A stretch of 42,253 nucleotides of DNA from Spirochaetia bacterium (lineage in GTDB: Bacteria; Spirochaetota; Spirochaetia; PWKH01), in contig SKJE01000098.1 in NCBI GenBank assembly GCA_007116075.1, forward strand, positions 1-42,253, read 5' to 3'. Within the stretch, counting starts at the first letter, position 1. Every line of letters starts with the position of its first letter. A model generated the notes under the pieces. That model had not been told where the DNA came from and did not search any database. It was given only the letters and a program-made list of their open reading frames with translations. Made by a program: the position numbers and the translations under genes. This document shows, piece after piece, positions 7,642 through 14,814 of the stretch.

Positions 7642-9159
7642 TTAGCGCTTGTATTTTTCAGTGCTGAGGTGGTACTTCGAAATACGCAGTCCCATGATCC
7701 GTTCACTGATACCGAGGTCTCTTGCGGCCTTAGCCCGATTGCCCCGGGATGACTTCAGAGCGTCTGCGATAAGCTCCCGTTCAAGCTCCTGTACCGCATC
7801 ATCAAGGGTCTTGGCATAGGATGTGTCCGATGATTCGGCCGACTGCAGGCTTGGCGGAAGGTGGTAGGCATGGATCACCTGGTCGTTACTGAGCAGTACA
7901 GCCCGTTCTATGCAGTTTTCCAGCTCCCGAACATTCCCCGGCCAATGGTAGCTCATAAACAGATCAATGGCGGAACTGGTGATCCGCTTGATGGAACGGT
8001 TGTTCCGCTTATTATACTTGTCGATAAAGCTGTCGCACAGCAGAATGATATCACTTTTACGTTCCCGCAGGGGAGGGAGATGGATAGGGAACACATTGAG
8101 ACGGTAGTAGAGGTCTTCCCTGAACCTGCCTCTGGCTATCTCCTCTTCCAGATTACGGTTGGTGGCAGTTATAAGTCTCACATGTACCTTGATAGTCCTT
8201 GTTCCTCCCACCCGTTCGAATTCCTGCTCCTGGAGCACTCTCAGCAGTTTTACCTGCATCTGGGGGGAGAGTTCCCCGATTTCATCAAGGAAGAGTGTTC
8301 CTTCGTCGGCGAGTTCAAAGCGCCCTTTCCGGTGCATATGGGCACCGGTAAAGGCTCCCTTCTCGTGACCGAAGAGTTCACTCTCAATGACACTCTCCGG
8401 GAGGGCGGCGCAGTTGACCTTGATGAAGGGCTTCTCTGCCCTGAGGCTGTTATAGTGGATCTCCTGGGCAACCAGTTCCTTGCCGGTACCGCTGTCCCCC
8501 CTGATCAGTACGGTTGCCTCACTTTTACAGACCTGCCAGATCAGGTCGAAGACCTCCTGCATGACCTGGGAACGGCCTACGATCCGATCGGGAGTAAAAC
8601 GCTGTTTCAGCGCACGCTTGAGCCGCTCATTCTCCGCTACCAGCCGCTGGGTGCTCTCCCGAAGTTCCTGGCGGACCTTCACCGCCCGGGCGATCATCGA
8701 AGCGATTACCGTAAGCATCTGCTGGGTTTGCTGGAGCATCTCCTGCCCCTGATACCCGGTGGTAATATTCAAGGTCCCGATGGTCTCATTGCCGATGGTT
8801 ACCGGTACACAGAGAAAAGAGCGCTGCTGCTGATCCCGGGAATTCAGGTGACCCGTCTTGTTGACCAGCTGCTTCTCCTTGGTGATGTCTGCAATAATGA
8901 TCGGCTTGCCGGACTTCACCACCCGACCGGTTATCCCCTCTCCCACCTGGTAGGTGCCCCGGGAGCGCTGCTTCGAAGAGAGTCCAAAGGAGGACTCAAT
9001 CATAATCTGGTGGGTATCCCGGTTCAGCAGGGTGATGGCACCCTGGCTCATGGGGAGGTGATCAGAGATGGTGCGCAGTATAGGGGTAATGCTCGATTCC
9101 AATTCCTGGGACTCATTGAGGATTTGGCTGATGGAGTAGAGAACCTCAAGTTCTTTCAT
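7642..9159 (-). CDS. NifA-like sigma-54-dependent activator (GAF-AAA+-Fis)
   Basis: A 505-residue bacterial enhancer-binding protein. Residues about 10-165 form a GAF sensor domain. The AAA+ domain (about 190-430) has Walker A GDSGTGKE (221-228), the sigma-54-contacting GAFTGA (268-273) and Walker B FLDEIG (290-295). A Fis-type helix-turn-helix ([20 protein letters not shown]) lies at 472-491. The GAF-AAA+-Fis order is that of NifA/AnfA; the inter-domain cysteines of oxygen-sensitive rhizobial NifA are absent. It activates sigma-54 promoters by ATP hydrolysis. The next two operons, amtB-glnB and glnA, have such promoters plus shared palindromes, so they are its likely targets. No nif structural genes occur in the window, so a general nitrogen regulator is as likely as a nitrogen-fixation one. 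Its start has only a weak AGGA RBS inside a palindrome. Confidence 0.9.
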   Translation of the reverse strand: MKELEVLYSISQILNESQELESSITPILRTISDHLPMSQGAITLLNRDTHQIMIESSFGLSSKQRSRGTYQVGEGITGRVVKSGKPIIIADITKEKQLVNKTGHLNSRDQQQRSFLCVPVTIGNETIGTLNITTGYQGQEMLQQTQQMLTVIASMIARAVKVRQELRESTQRLVAENERLKRALKQRFTPDRIVGRSQVMQEVFDLIWQVCKSEATVLIRGDSGTGKELVAQEIHYNSLRAEKPFIKVNCAALPESVIESELFGHEKGAFTGAHMHRKGRFELADEGTLFLDEIGELSPQMQVKLLRVLQEQEFERVGGTRTIKVHVRLITATNRNLEEEIARGRFREDLYYRLNVFPIHLPPLRERKSDIILLCDSFIDKYNKRNNRSIKRITSSAIDLFMSYHWPGNVRELENCIERAVLLSNDQVIHAYHLPPSLQSAESSDTSYAKTLDDAVQELERELIADALKSSRGNRAKAARDLGISERIMGLRISKYHLSTEKYKR

Positions 9160-9165
9160 GATGTA

Positions 9166-9185
9166 ATCCTACATTTTTGTAGGAT
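9166..9185. promoter_or_regulatory. Palindrome 5, overlapping the RBS of the nifA-like gene
   Basis: ATCCTACA-TTTT-TGTAGGAT: perfect 8-bp arms and a 4-bp spacer, squeezed between the asparaginase-like stop codon (9187-9189) and the activator start (9159), 6 nt from the latter. In mRNA sense the 3' arm contains the only SD-like sequence (AGGA). It can therefore act as a DNA operator for autoregulation, as an RNA hairpin hiding the RBS, or both. No sigma-54 promoter is visible next to it. Confidence 0.65.
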
Positions 9186-9186
9186 A

Positions 9187-9720
9187 TTATGCAAGGGGAA
9201 GAAATACCCCCTGATCCCGGTCTTTTACAACCCGGTCCCAGGGAAAGAGCTGTCCGTTCATGCAGATCCAGACCCCTGGGCGGGCAAGCTGGACCGCAGC
9301 AACCGCTGCACCGAGATTGAATACCGCATCACTTCCAACGATGGAATAGGGGACCATGGCTCCAGTGAGCACGATGCACTTATCGAGTCCTGCCTCTCCG
9401 AGTACCCGGGCCGTCTCGGTCATGGTGTCTGTTCCGTGGGTAATGATGATCCGCTCTTCACTGCAGGTGCTGCAGGAGTGGAGGATCGCCTGCCGGTCCT
9501 CAGAAGTCATATAGAGACTGTCTGTAAGCTGGATGAGTTCCATGATGATCGGCAGGGTACAGCGGGAATGATCAATGATCTCCGGAAGATGGGTATTTGA
9601 AAAGCCCAGCTCTCCCCGGAGGGGATCATAGTGCTTGTCGAAGGTTCCTCCGGTGATCATAATCCGGAGTGATTCCTGCTCAGTTCCCCTGTCTACATTA
9701 ATCCGTTTCGTCTGCTGCAC
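9187..9720 (-). CDS. Short asparaginase-domain protein
   Basis: About 177 residues equivalent to only the N-terminal domain of type I/II L-asparaginase. The first catalytic-threonine motif is in MITGGTFDKHYD, the second (HGTDTM) in ITHGTDTMTETA, and LTGAMVP follows. Full-length asparaginases are about 330 residues, so this belongs to the stand-alone short family, whose activity is not well established. A GGGAGGA lies immediately before an ATG at 9726; the GTG at 9720 has better RBS spacing, and initiation further in, close to MITGGTF, is also possible. The 5' end overlaps the preceding GNAT gene by about 28 nt. It directly precedes the nifA-like gene, which fits a nitrogen-scavenging role, but this is inference. 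Confidence 0.7.
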   Translation of the reverse strand: MQQTKRINVDRGTEQESLRIMITGGTFDKHYDPLRGELGFSNTHLPEIIDHSRCTLPIIMELIQLTDSLYMTSEDRQAILHSCSTCSEERIIITHGTDTMTETARVLGEAGLDKCIVLTGAMVPYSIVGSDAVFNLGAAVAAVQLARPGVWICMNGQLFPWDRVVKDRDQGVFLPLA

Positions 9721-10277
9721 AGCCATTCCTCCCTGTATAATTCCGTACGAATATGATGTTCAAGTGTTCCGTTTATTTCAAGAAAATCCCGGGTGATCCC
9801 ACATTTCCTGAAACCGAGGGATGCGGCGGTTTTTCTTGATGCGGTGTTTCGGGGCATCATATTTACCTCAATACGTTCAAGACCGAAATCCCCAAAGGCC
9901 CAGTCCAGTACTGCAGCCAGAGCCTCCTTCATATATCCCCGGCGAAGATGTTCCCGGTCCAGCCGGTATCCGAGGCTGCAGCCTGCAGGGGGCTTCCGGG
10001 TAACCCGTGCAAGCAGCACCGACCCGATGACTTGAAACCTCTGAGTGTGTACGATCCAGTACCTGATGTGTCTGCCGCTGTCCAATGCACCCCGGCGCTC
10101 GTCCCCAAGCAGCTCCCGAACACCTCTTAGCGTCCAGTAATCGTCTGTTCGCTTCGGCTCCGTCGGCTCAAGCAGGCTGCGATTGCGTAGAACATATGAT
10201 AGCACCTCCTCGGCATCTCTGGCGGACAGCAACCGAAGTTCCAGCCGGGGTGTGTTGATACAGTCGGGAATCCTCAT
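9693..10277 (-). CDS. GNAT acetyltransferase, RimJ/RimL type
   Basis: A 194-residue acetyltransferase. The opening INTPRLELRLLSARDAEEVL, the central GCSLGYRLDREHLRRGYMKEAL with the acetyl-CoA loop, and RIEVNMMPRNTASRKTAASLGFRKCG are the standard signature of the RimJ/RimL N-alpha-acetyltransferase group. Many such proteins act on ribosomal proteins or small molecules; the substrate here is unknown. A GTG at 10292 is possible, but the ATG at 10277 begins the homologous region. Neither has a good RBS. It lies 45 bp downstream of the helicase gene and overlaps the asparaginase-like gene, so it is part of the same minus-strand operon. Confidence 0.82.
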   Translation of the reverse strand: MRIPDCINTPRLELRLLSARDAEEVLSYVLRNRSLLEPTEPKRTDDYWTLRGVRELLGDERRGALDSGRHIRYWIVHTQRFQVIGSVLLARVTRKPPAGCSLGYRLDREHLRRGYMKEALAAVLDWAFGDFGLERIEVNMMPRNTASRKTAASLGFRKCGITRDFLEINGTLEHHIRTELYREEWLCSRRNGLM

Positions 10278-10322
10278 AGAGCTATAGTACACCGCTTTTC
10301 TGGCGGGGAAAAGGGATAAGAT

Positions 10323-12311
10323 TCACCCAAGCCGGGAACGTAGCATGTTAAAGAGATCCCGGGATTCCTCCGGGGGGACCTCCTGGTCTGTCTCACCGGT
10401 ACCGAAGAGCTCCTGGGGAATCTCATTGAGAAAAGGGGAGGGGACCATATCCCGGTCTTCCCGCATGATACGTCGCCGCGAGCATGTGGAGAGATAGAGA
10501 CTCTTCCGTGCACGGGTCAGGGCTACATAGAACAGCCGTCGCTCCTCCTCAATTGATCCCGGGTCATCCTCCAGGCTTCTGCCGTGGGGGATGATCAGGT
10601 CCTCCACGGCGGGGAGGAATACGCAGTCAAATTCCAGTCCCTTGGAGGCATGGATGGTCATCAGGCTCACTTGACCCTCACCGGTATCGGGCTCCTGCTT
10701 TCCCGTCAGGGATATGCGGTTCAGGTAGTCAAAAACTGAAGGGTTCAGGGTATCCGGATCCTCCTCCCACTGTGAGAAATATTGGAGAAACCGCAGGACC
10801 TGATCCCAGCGCCACTGACCTATCTTGGGGTTCTTAGGGTGCTCCTGGAGCAGGTGGAGCCGGTATTCCACCTGTTCCAGGAGATCCTTCAGCTTGGAGG
10901 CCATCCGGGGACCCTTGAGGATCTTACGGGAGGTCTCCTGGATCAGTTCCAGCAGTTCCTGGAGGGACCTGCGGCTCGACTCTTTGAGCAGGGTACCCTG
11001 GACAAGCAGCTTGGCCGCACTGAAGAGGGAGCTTGACCCCTCCCTTGCGGTTGAACGAATTTGTTCCACCGAAGCCCTCCCGATGCCCCGTCGGGGGGTA
11101 TTGATGATCCTCAGAAAATCGATATCACTGTGGGGTCGGGCCAGCACCCTGAGGTAGGAAATTACATCCTTGATCTCCTTGCGGGAAAAAAAACTCTGCC
11201 CGCCGGATACCGCATAGGGAATGCCCTCTGCCATCAGTTCGCTCTCCAGGGTGCTCATAAGGGAGTTGGTGCGCACCAGAATACCGAAAGATCCGTAGGG
11301 AAGACGCTTTTTGACCCTCAGCTCTTTGATCTTGGCGGTAATAAACTCCGCCTCCTCAGTCTCATGTTCCAAATGATGGAGATACAGCGGGTATCCCTGG
11401 CTGGAACCGGTCCAGAGGGATTTGCTCTTCCGGCGAGTGTTGTGTGCTATCACCGTGTTTGCGGCGCTGAGGATGTTACCGGTGCAGCGGTAGTTCTGCT
11501 CCAGCTTTATTTCCTGCACCTCCGGGAAGTCCCGCTCAAAATCGGTGATATTCTCATAATTTGCTCCCCTCCAGGAGTAGATGGACTGATCGTCATCGCC
11601 TACGACACAGAGATTACGGTGTTCCTGTGCGAGGAGATACAGCAGACGGTACTGGATCCTGGAGGTATCCTGGAACTCGTCTACAAGAATATGGGTATAA
11701 CGCTGGCGGTATGTCTCAAGCACTTCGGGATGCTCTTCAAAGAGCTTGATTGGAAGCATAAGCAGGTCATCAAAGTCCACGGCATTGTAGGCTCGCAGGT
11801 GCTTATTGTACTCCCTATAGAGCTGTTTCCAGCCCGGCAGGGAGCCGCTGAAATCATCCAGTCCGGTCTTGATCCGGGAGAAATGGCCGCAGATGCTGTA
11901 GAAATCAAGCTGTTCCACCGACATCTTCAGCGCCCTGGCGGACTCCTTGATCATGGCGGTAACATCATAGGCATCATATACGGTAAGATGCTTCTCGAAT
12001 CCCAGTAGTGAAGCCTGCTCCTGGAGCACCTTCAGACCAAAGGCGTGGAAGGTGGAGAGGGTGAGCTGCCGGGTCGGTTTTCCCAGCAGATCACTGACCC
12101 GGTCTGCCATCTCCCGGGCTGCCTTGTTGGTGAAGGTGAGCCCCAGGATATGACGCTGGGCAATGCCCTTGGAGAGCATATAGGCGATCCGGTAGGTGAT
12201 CATACGGGTCTTGCCGCTTCCTGCTCCAGCTATGATCAGCAGGGGACCTGAAAGCGTTGATGCGGCACGATATTGTTCAGGATTCAGTTCGTCCTTGAGA
12301 TGCAGATCCAT
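10323..12311 (-). CDS. UvrD/PcrA/Rep-type DNA helicase
   Basis: A 662-residue superfamily 1A 3'-5' helicase acting in repair or replication restart. Motifs in order: Q motif LNPEQYRAA (about 9-17), Walker A GAGSGKT (29-35), motif Ia TFTNKAAREM, motif II VDEFQDTS, motif III VGDDDQSIYSWRGA, motif IV EQNYRCTGNIL, motif V TIHASKGLEFDCVFLP and motif VI EERRLFYVALTRA. The length is slightly short of PcrA/UvrD (about 720) and close to Rep. The C-terminal tail is brief and I cannot see the UvrD Tudor-like tail, so Rep is possible. It starts 19 bp after the small exporter gene in a minus-strand operon. Confidence 0.93.
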   Translation of the reverse strand: MDLHLKDELNPEQYRAASTLSGPLLIIAGAGSGKTRMITYRIAYMLSKGIAQRHILGLTFTNKAAREMADRVSDLLGKPTRQLTLSTFHAFGLKVLQEQASLLGFEKHLTVYDAYDVTAMIKESARALKMSVEQLDFYSICGHFSRIKTGLDDFSGSLPGWKQLYREYNKHLRAYNAVDFDDLLMLPIKLFEEHPEVLETYRQRYTHILVDEFQDTSRIQYRLLYLLAQEHRNLCVVGDDDQSIYSWRGANYENITDFERDFPEVQEIKLEQNYRCTGNILSAANTVIAHNTRRKSKSLWTGSSQGYPLYLHHLEHETEEAEFITAKIKELRVKKRLPYGSFGILVRTNSLMSTLESELMAEGIPYAVSGGQSFFSRKEIKDVISYLRVLARPHSDIDFLRIINTPRRGIGRASVEQIRSTAREGSSSLFSAAKLLVQGTLLKESSRRSLQELLELIQETSRKILKGPRMASKLKDLLEQVEYRLHLLQEHPKNPKIGQWRWDQVLRFLQYFSQWEEDPDTLNPSVFDYLNRISLTGKQEPDTGEGQVSLMTIHASKGLEFDCVFLPAVEDLIIPHGRSLEDDPGSIEEERRLFYVALTRARKSLYLSTCSRRRIMREDRDMVPSPFLNEIPQELFGTGETDQEVPPEESRDLFNMLRSRLG

Positions 12312-12330
12312 GGTGTCCTCACAATGGCGG

Positions 12331-12810
12331 TTATACCCGCTTTACCAGAATGTAGAGCGCTTCAACGCCGAAAAACAGGATTGAAGAGACAATAATGCCG
12401 GAGATGATCACACCGCCGAGCACCGCCAGACAGGTGCGGCGGCGGTCAAGACCGAGAATCCAGGCACCTAGGGTGCCGGTATAAGCCCCGGTAATCGGCA
12501 GGGGTATAGCCACAAACAGCATCACCCCCCAGTATCCATAACGGTGGACCTTCCCTTCAGTTTTTCTTCGGGCATGTTCAACTGTGTACTCGAAGAATCT
12601 CCGGTACCAGGCCATTCTGGTAAAGAGACGGTGTGCCGTCGAGAGAAAGATGAATACCAGAGGTCCCACCAGGGCGTTTGTTCCGACACTTACCAGATAG
12701 GCCGGAATCAGGGGTGCTCCCCTGAGATAGGCGAAGGGGATAGCCCCACGAAGTTCAGAAATCGGAAGCAGGGACAGTCCAATAGTTCCCAGCAATGTTA
12801 TTCCTTCCAT
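12331..12810 (-). CDS. Small multidrug-export-type membrane protein
   Basis: A 159-residue inner-membrane protein matching the Sm_multidrug_ex family (COG2426). The N terminus SLLPISELRGAIPFAYLRG is the family hallmark, followed by hydrophobic segments around LVGPLVFIFLS, GVMLFVAIPLPITGAYTG and LGGVIISGIIVSSILFF. Despite the family name, export activity is poorly supported and the true role is unknown. The ATG follows a GAGGT Shine-Dalgarno, and the gene begins 7 bp after the DUF362 stop, so it is translationally close to it. Confidence 0.82.
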   Translation of the reverse strand: MEGITLLGTIGLSLLPISELRGAIPFAYLRGAPLIPAYLVSVGTNALVGPLVFIFLSTAHRLFTRMAWYRRFFEYTVEHARRKTEGKVHRYGYWGVMLFVAIPLPITGAYTGTLGAWILGLDRRRTCLAVLGGVIISGIIVSSILFFGVEALYILVKRV

Positions 12811-12817
12811 AAACAGT

Positions 12818-13936
12818 TTACCTCGTTATTTCAATGGCGTCTGCAGGACATACCTCATGGCAGCAGTAGCAGCGGATACAACTTTCCAAAGAGATGGCAA
12901 AGACTTGATCCTCCCTGCGGGCGGATCCGTTGGGACAGATAAGGGAGCACTTCCCGCAGGAAATACAGCGTTCAGTCCGGATCACCGGGCCCCCCGACCG
13001 GGAGGTGAAGGAACGGAAAATCCGGGGATAGATCATGTCCCAGATTATCCTGCTTTTCCTCTGGGTCTTCACCTGGAGGAAGTCCTTCACCTGGAGCTTC
13101 TCCGGATGTTCCAGGGGGTAGGTGATTTCACTGGTGTCGCCTGCACCTGAGAGTCCGTGGCGGTCCATGGCTATGCAGCCGGGTATCTCCCGGGGATTGT
13201 AACCCATCACTGCAGCGGCGGTGACATCAACCGCCCCGCAGTCCCGGGATGCCATAAGCACCCCCGCATGTCTCGGATACCCATTGTTGGGTCCGGGTCC
13301 TTCCATGGCCAGGATCCCGTCCATCACGGTAATCACCGGGGGAAGGGCGCTGTACAGGTGACAGAGAAATTCAGCGAACTCTCTGCGGTTGGCATGGCGA
13401 AGATGATAGGGGCTTTTTGTGAAAGCCGGTATCACGCCGAAGAGGTTCTTCACGGCTCCGGTAGTAATCATGAGCTGATGGTTTTTCATCTTCGGTACCG
13501 AGATAATCAGGTCGCACTCCGCAGCGTGACGGGTCACCTGGTAGGTCCGTTTCCGCCGTGACCCGATACTGCTGGTTAGTTCAACCGTTGGGTCAAGGAA
13601 ATCAACCCAGGGCACCTTGAACTGGTCGCATACCCCTCGGATACCGCTGACGGTTCCGCTGAAACTGGAGGTATGGATGGCCGGGGAATCCCCCACCACC
13701 GGACGAGCTCCCTGGTCCAGCAGCAGCTTCAGCAGCGATGCAAGCACCTGGGGATGGGTAGTCACCGCCCGTTCAGGAGGTGCGTCGAAGAGGATATTCG
13801 GCTTAACCAGCACCCGCAGCCCCCTCGTATCGGGCATGCGGGCGCTGGTCCAGAGCTCCTGGAGATGATTATCTATAAGGGAAGGCTCATAGGTTTTTAC
13901 GGAACTTAAGGCTACTGCAGGATAGGTTGGACTCAT
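12818..13936 (-). CDS. DUF362 protein fused to a 2[4Fe-4S] ferredoxin domain
   Basis: 372 residues. The main part is a DUF362 domain (RVLVKPNILFDAPPERAVTTHP, then GAVKNLFGVIP and VMDGILAMEGPGPNNG). The C terminus carries two ferredoxin motifs: C-x2-C-x2-C-x3-CP from Cys324, and a second from Cys353 in which C356, C359 and C363 complete the cluster. It is probably a cytoplasmic iron-sulfur protein of anaerobic redox metabolism; the exact reaction is not known. A GGGAGG Shine-Dalgarno precedes the ATG, whose first base is shared with the TGA of the methyltransferase gene upstream, so the two are coupled. Confidence 0.88.
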   Translation of the reverse strand: MSPTYPAVALSSVKTYEPSLIDNHLQELWTSARMPDTRGLRVLVKPNILFDAPPERAVTTHPQVLASLLKLLLDQGARPVVGDSPAIHTSSFSGTVSGIRGVCDQFKVPWVDFLDPTVELTSSIGSRRKRTYQVTRHAAECDLIISVPKMKNHQLMITTGAVKNLFGVIPAFTKSPYHLRHANRREFAEFLCHLYSALPPVITVMDGILAMEGPGPNNGYPRHAGVLMASRDCGAVDVTAAAVMGYNPREIPGCIAMDRHGLSGAGDTSEITYPLEHPEKLQVKDFLQVKTQRKSRIIWDMIYPRIFRSFTSRSGGPVIRTERCISCGKCSLICPNGSARREDQVFAISLESCIRCYCCHEVCPADAIEITR

Positions 13937-14712
13937 CAGGGCTCCTCCCGTTTTGTGATTACTGCTATGTACATGGGACCCCTTCCTTCAGCTCGATCCG
14001 GCAGGATGATCCATCCGTGTTCTGTGGGTTCACCCCAGGGAATTCCTTCAGGTTTGGAAAGCAGTGATGCTCCCGGACGTTTCTTCAGCAGTTTCGCCAT
14101 GACACCATCGTTCTCCAGCGGAGAGAGGGCGCAGGTACTGTAGACGATCCTGCCGCCGGGTTTGACCGCTTCCAAGGCTGCGGCCACCATGGCAAACTGC
14201 TGGAGCGCCAGCCGTTTGGTGCGCCCTGCACCCCAGCGGTTCAGTTCCCGGGGCTCCTGAAGCACATGCCGCTCTGAGGAGCAGGGGGCATCTAGAAGGA
14301 TTCGGTCATACCTGTTCTGCTCATAGAGTCCCCACCGGGATGCGTCATGACCGGTTACTCGTATGACTGAACGCTCTTGGTCCTCCAGATGATCCTGGAG
14401 TACCCGATGGAGCCTTGCTCTCCTTGAGGAGGAGCGGTCATTGGCAATCAGGAGGCCGGTGCCGCCCAGCTGCAGGGCAAGTACCAGCGTTTTTCCCCCG
14501 GGGGCTGCACAGGCATCAAGGACCGCATCACCGGGCTGCACCTCAAGTGCCCGGGCCGCTTCCAGGGATGCCTCATCAAGGTAGTAGGGCCGCTTCAAGC
14601 CCTCTGCAAACTCATACATCTTCGGAGGCTGGAGCAGGGCTGTATAGAGGAACTCCCATCGTGACTGGTAATGCTCAAGGTACCACTGGTGAAATGTCAT
14701 GGACAACAACAT
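13936..14712 (-). CDS. RsmB/RsmF (NOP2)-type rRNA m5C methyltransferase
   Basis: 258 residues forming a stand-alone catalytic domain of RNA cytosine-5 methyltransferases. SAM-binding motif I is DACAAPGGKT, motif IV is LLDAPCSSERH and motif VI is YSTCALSPLENDG. Both cysteines of the two-cysteine mechanism are present (PCS and TCA). It lacks the N-terminal NusB-like RNA-binding domain of RsmB and the long C-terminal part of RsmF, so the rRNA target is uncertain. The start could be the ATG at 14712 or the one at 14700; the RBS is poor for both. It is the first gene of the minus-strand run and is divergent from pgm across about 100 bp. Confidence 0.87.
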   Translation of the reverse strand: MLLSMTFHQWYLEHYQSRWEFLYTALLQPPKMYEFAEGLKRPYYLDEASLEAARALEVQPGDAVLDACAAPGGKTLVLALQLGGTGLLIANDRSSSRRARLHRVLQDHLEDQERSVIRVTGHDASRWGLYEQNRYDRILLDAPCSSERHVLQEPRELNRWGAGRTKRLALQQFAMVAAALEAVKPGGRIVYSTCALSPLENDGVMAKLLKKRPGASLLSKPEGIPWGEPTEHGWIILPDRAEGRGPMYIAVITKREEP

Positions 14713-14814
14713 ATCCTATTGCATCACTTTTGTCAGCATATTGACGGCTCCGGTGGAATTTCCGGACGATTTCGCTTACAATAGTAATACGTGATCAATC
14801 TTGAGGGGGAAACA

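Noticed and set aside
7861-9600. 579-codon open frame on the plus strand opposite the activator and asparaginase-like genes
   Set aside because: It is the antisense of two genes with intact, recognisable motifs. The translation has no family features and it crosses the palindrome and an intergenic boundary. GC-rich third positions easily create such shadows.
11061-12008. 315-codon plus-strand frame opposite the helicase
   Set aside because: Antisense of intact helicase motifs; no RBS, no family resemblance.
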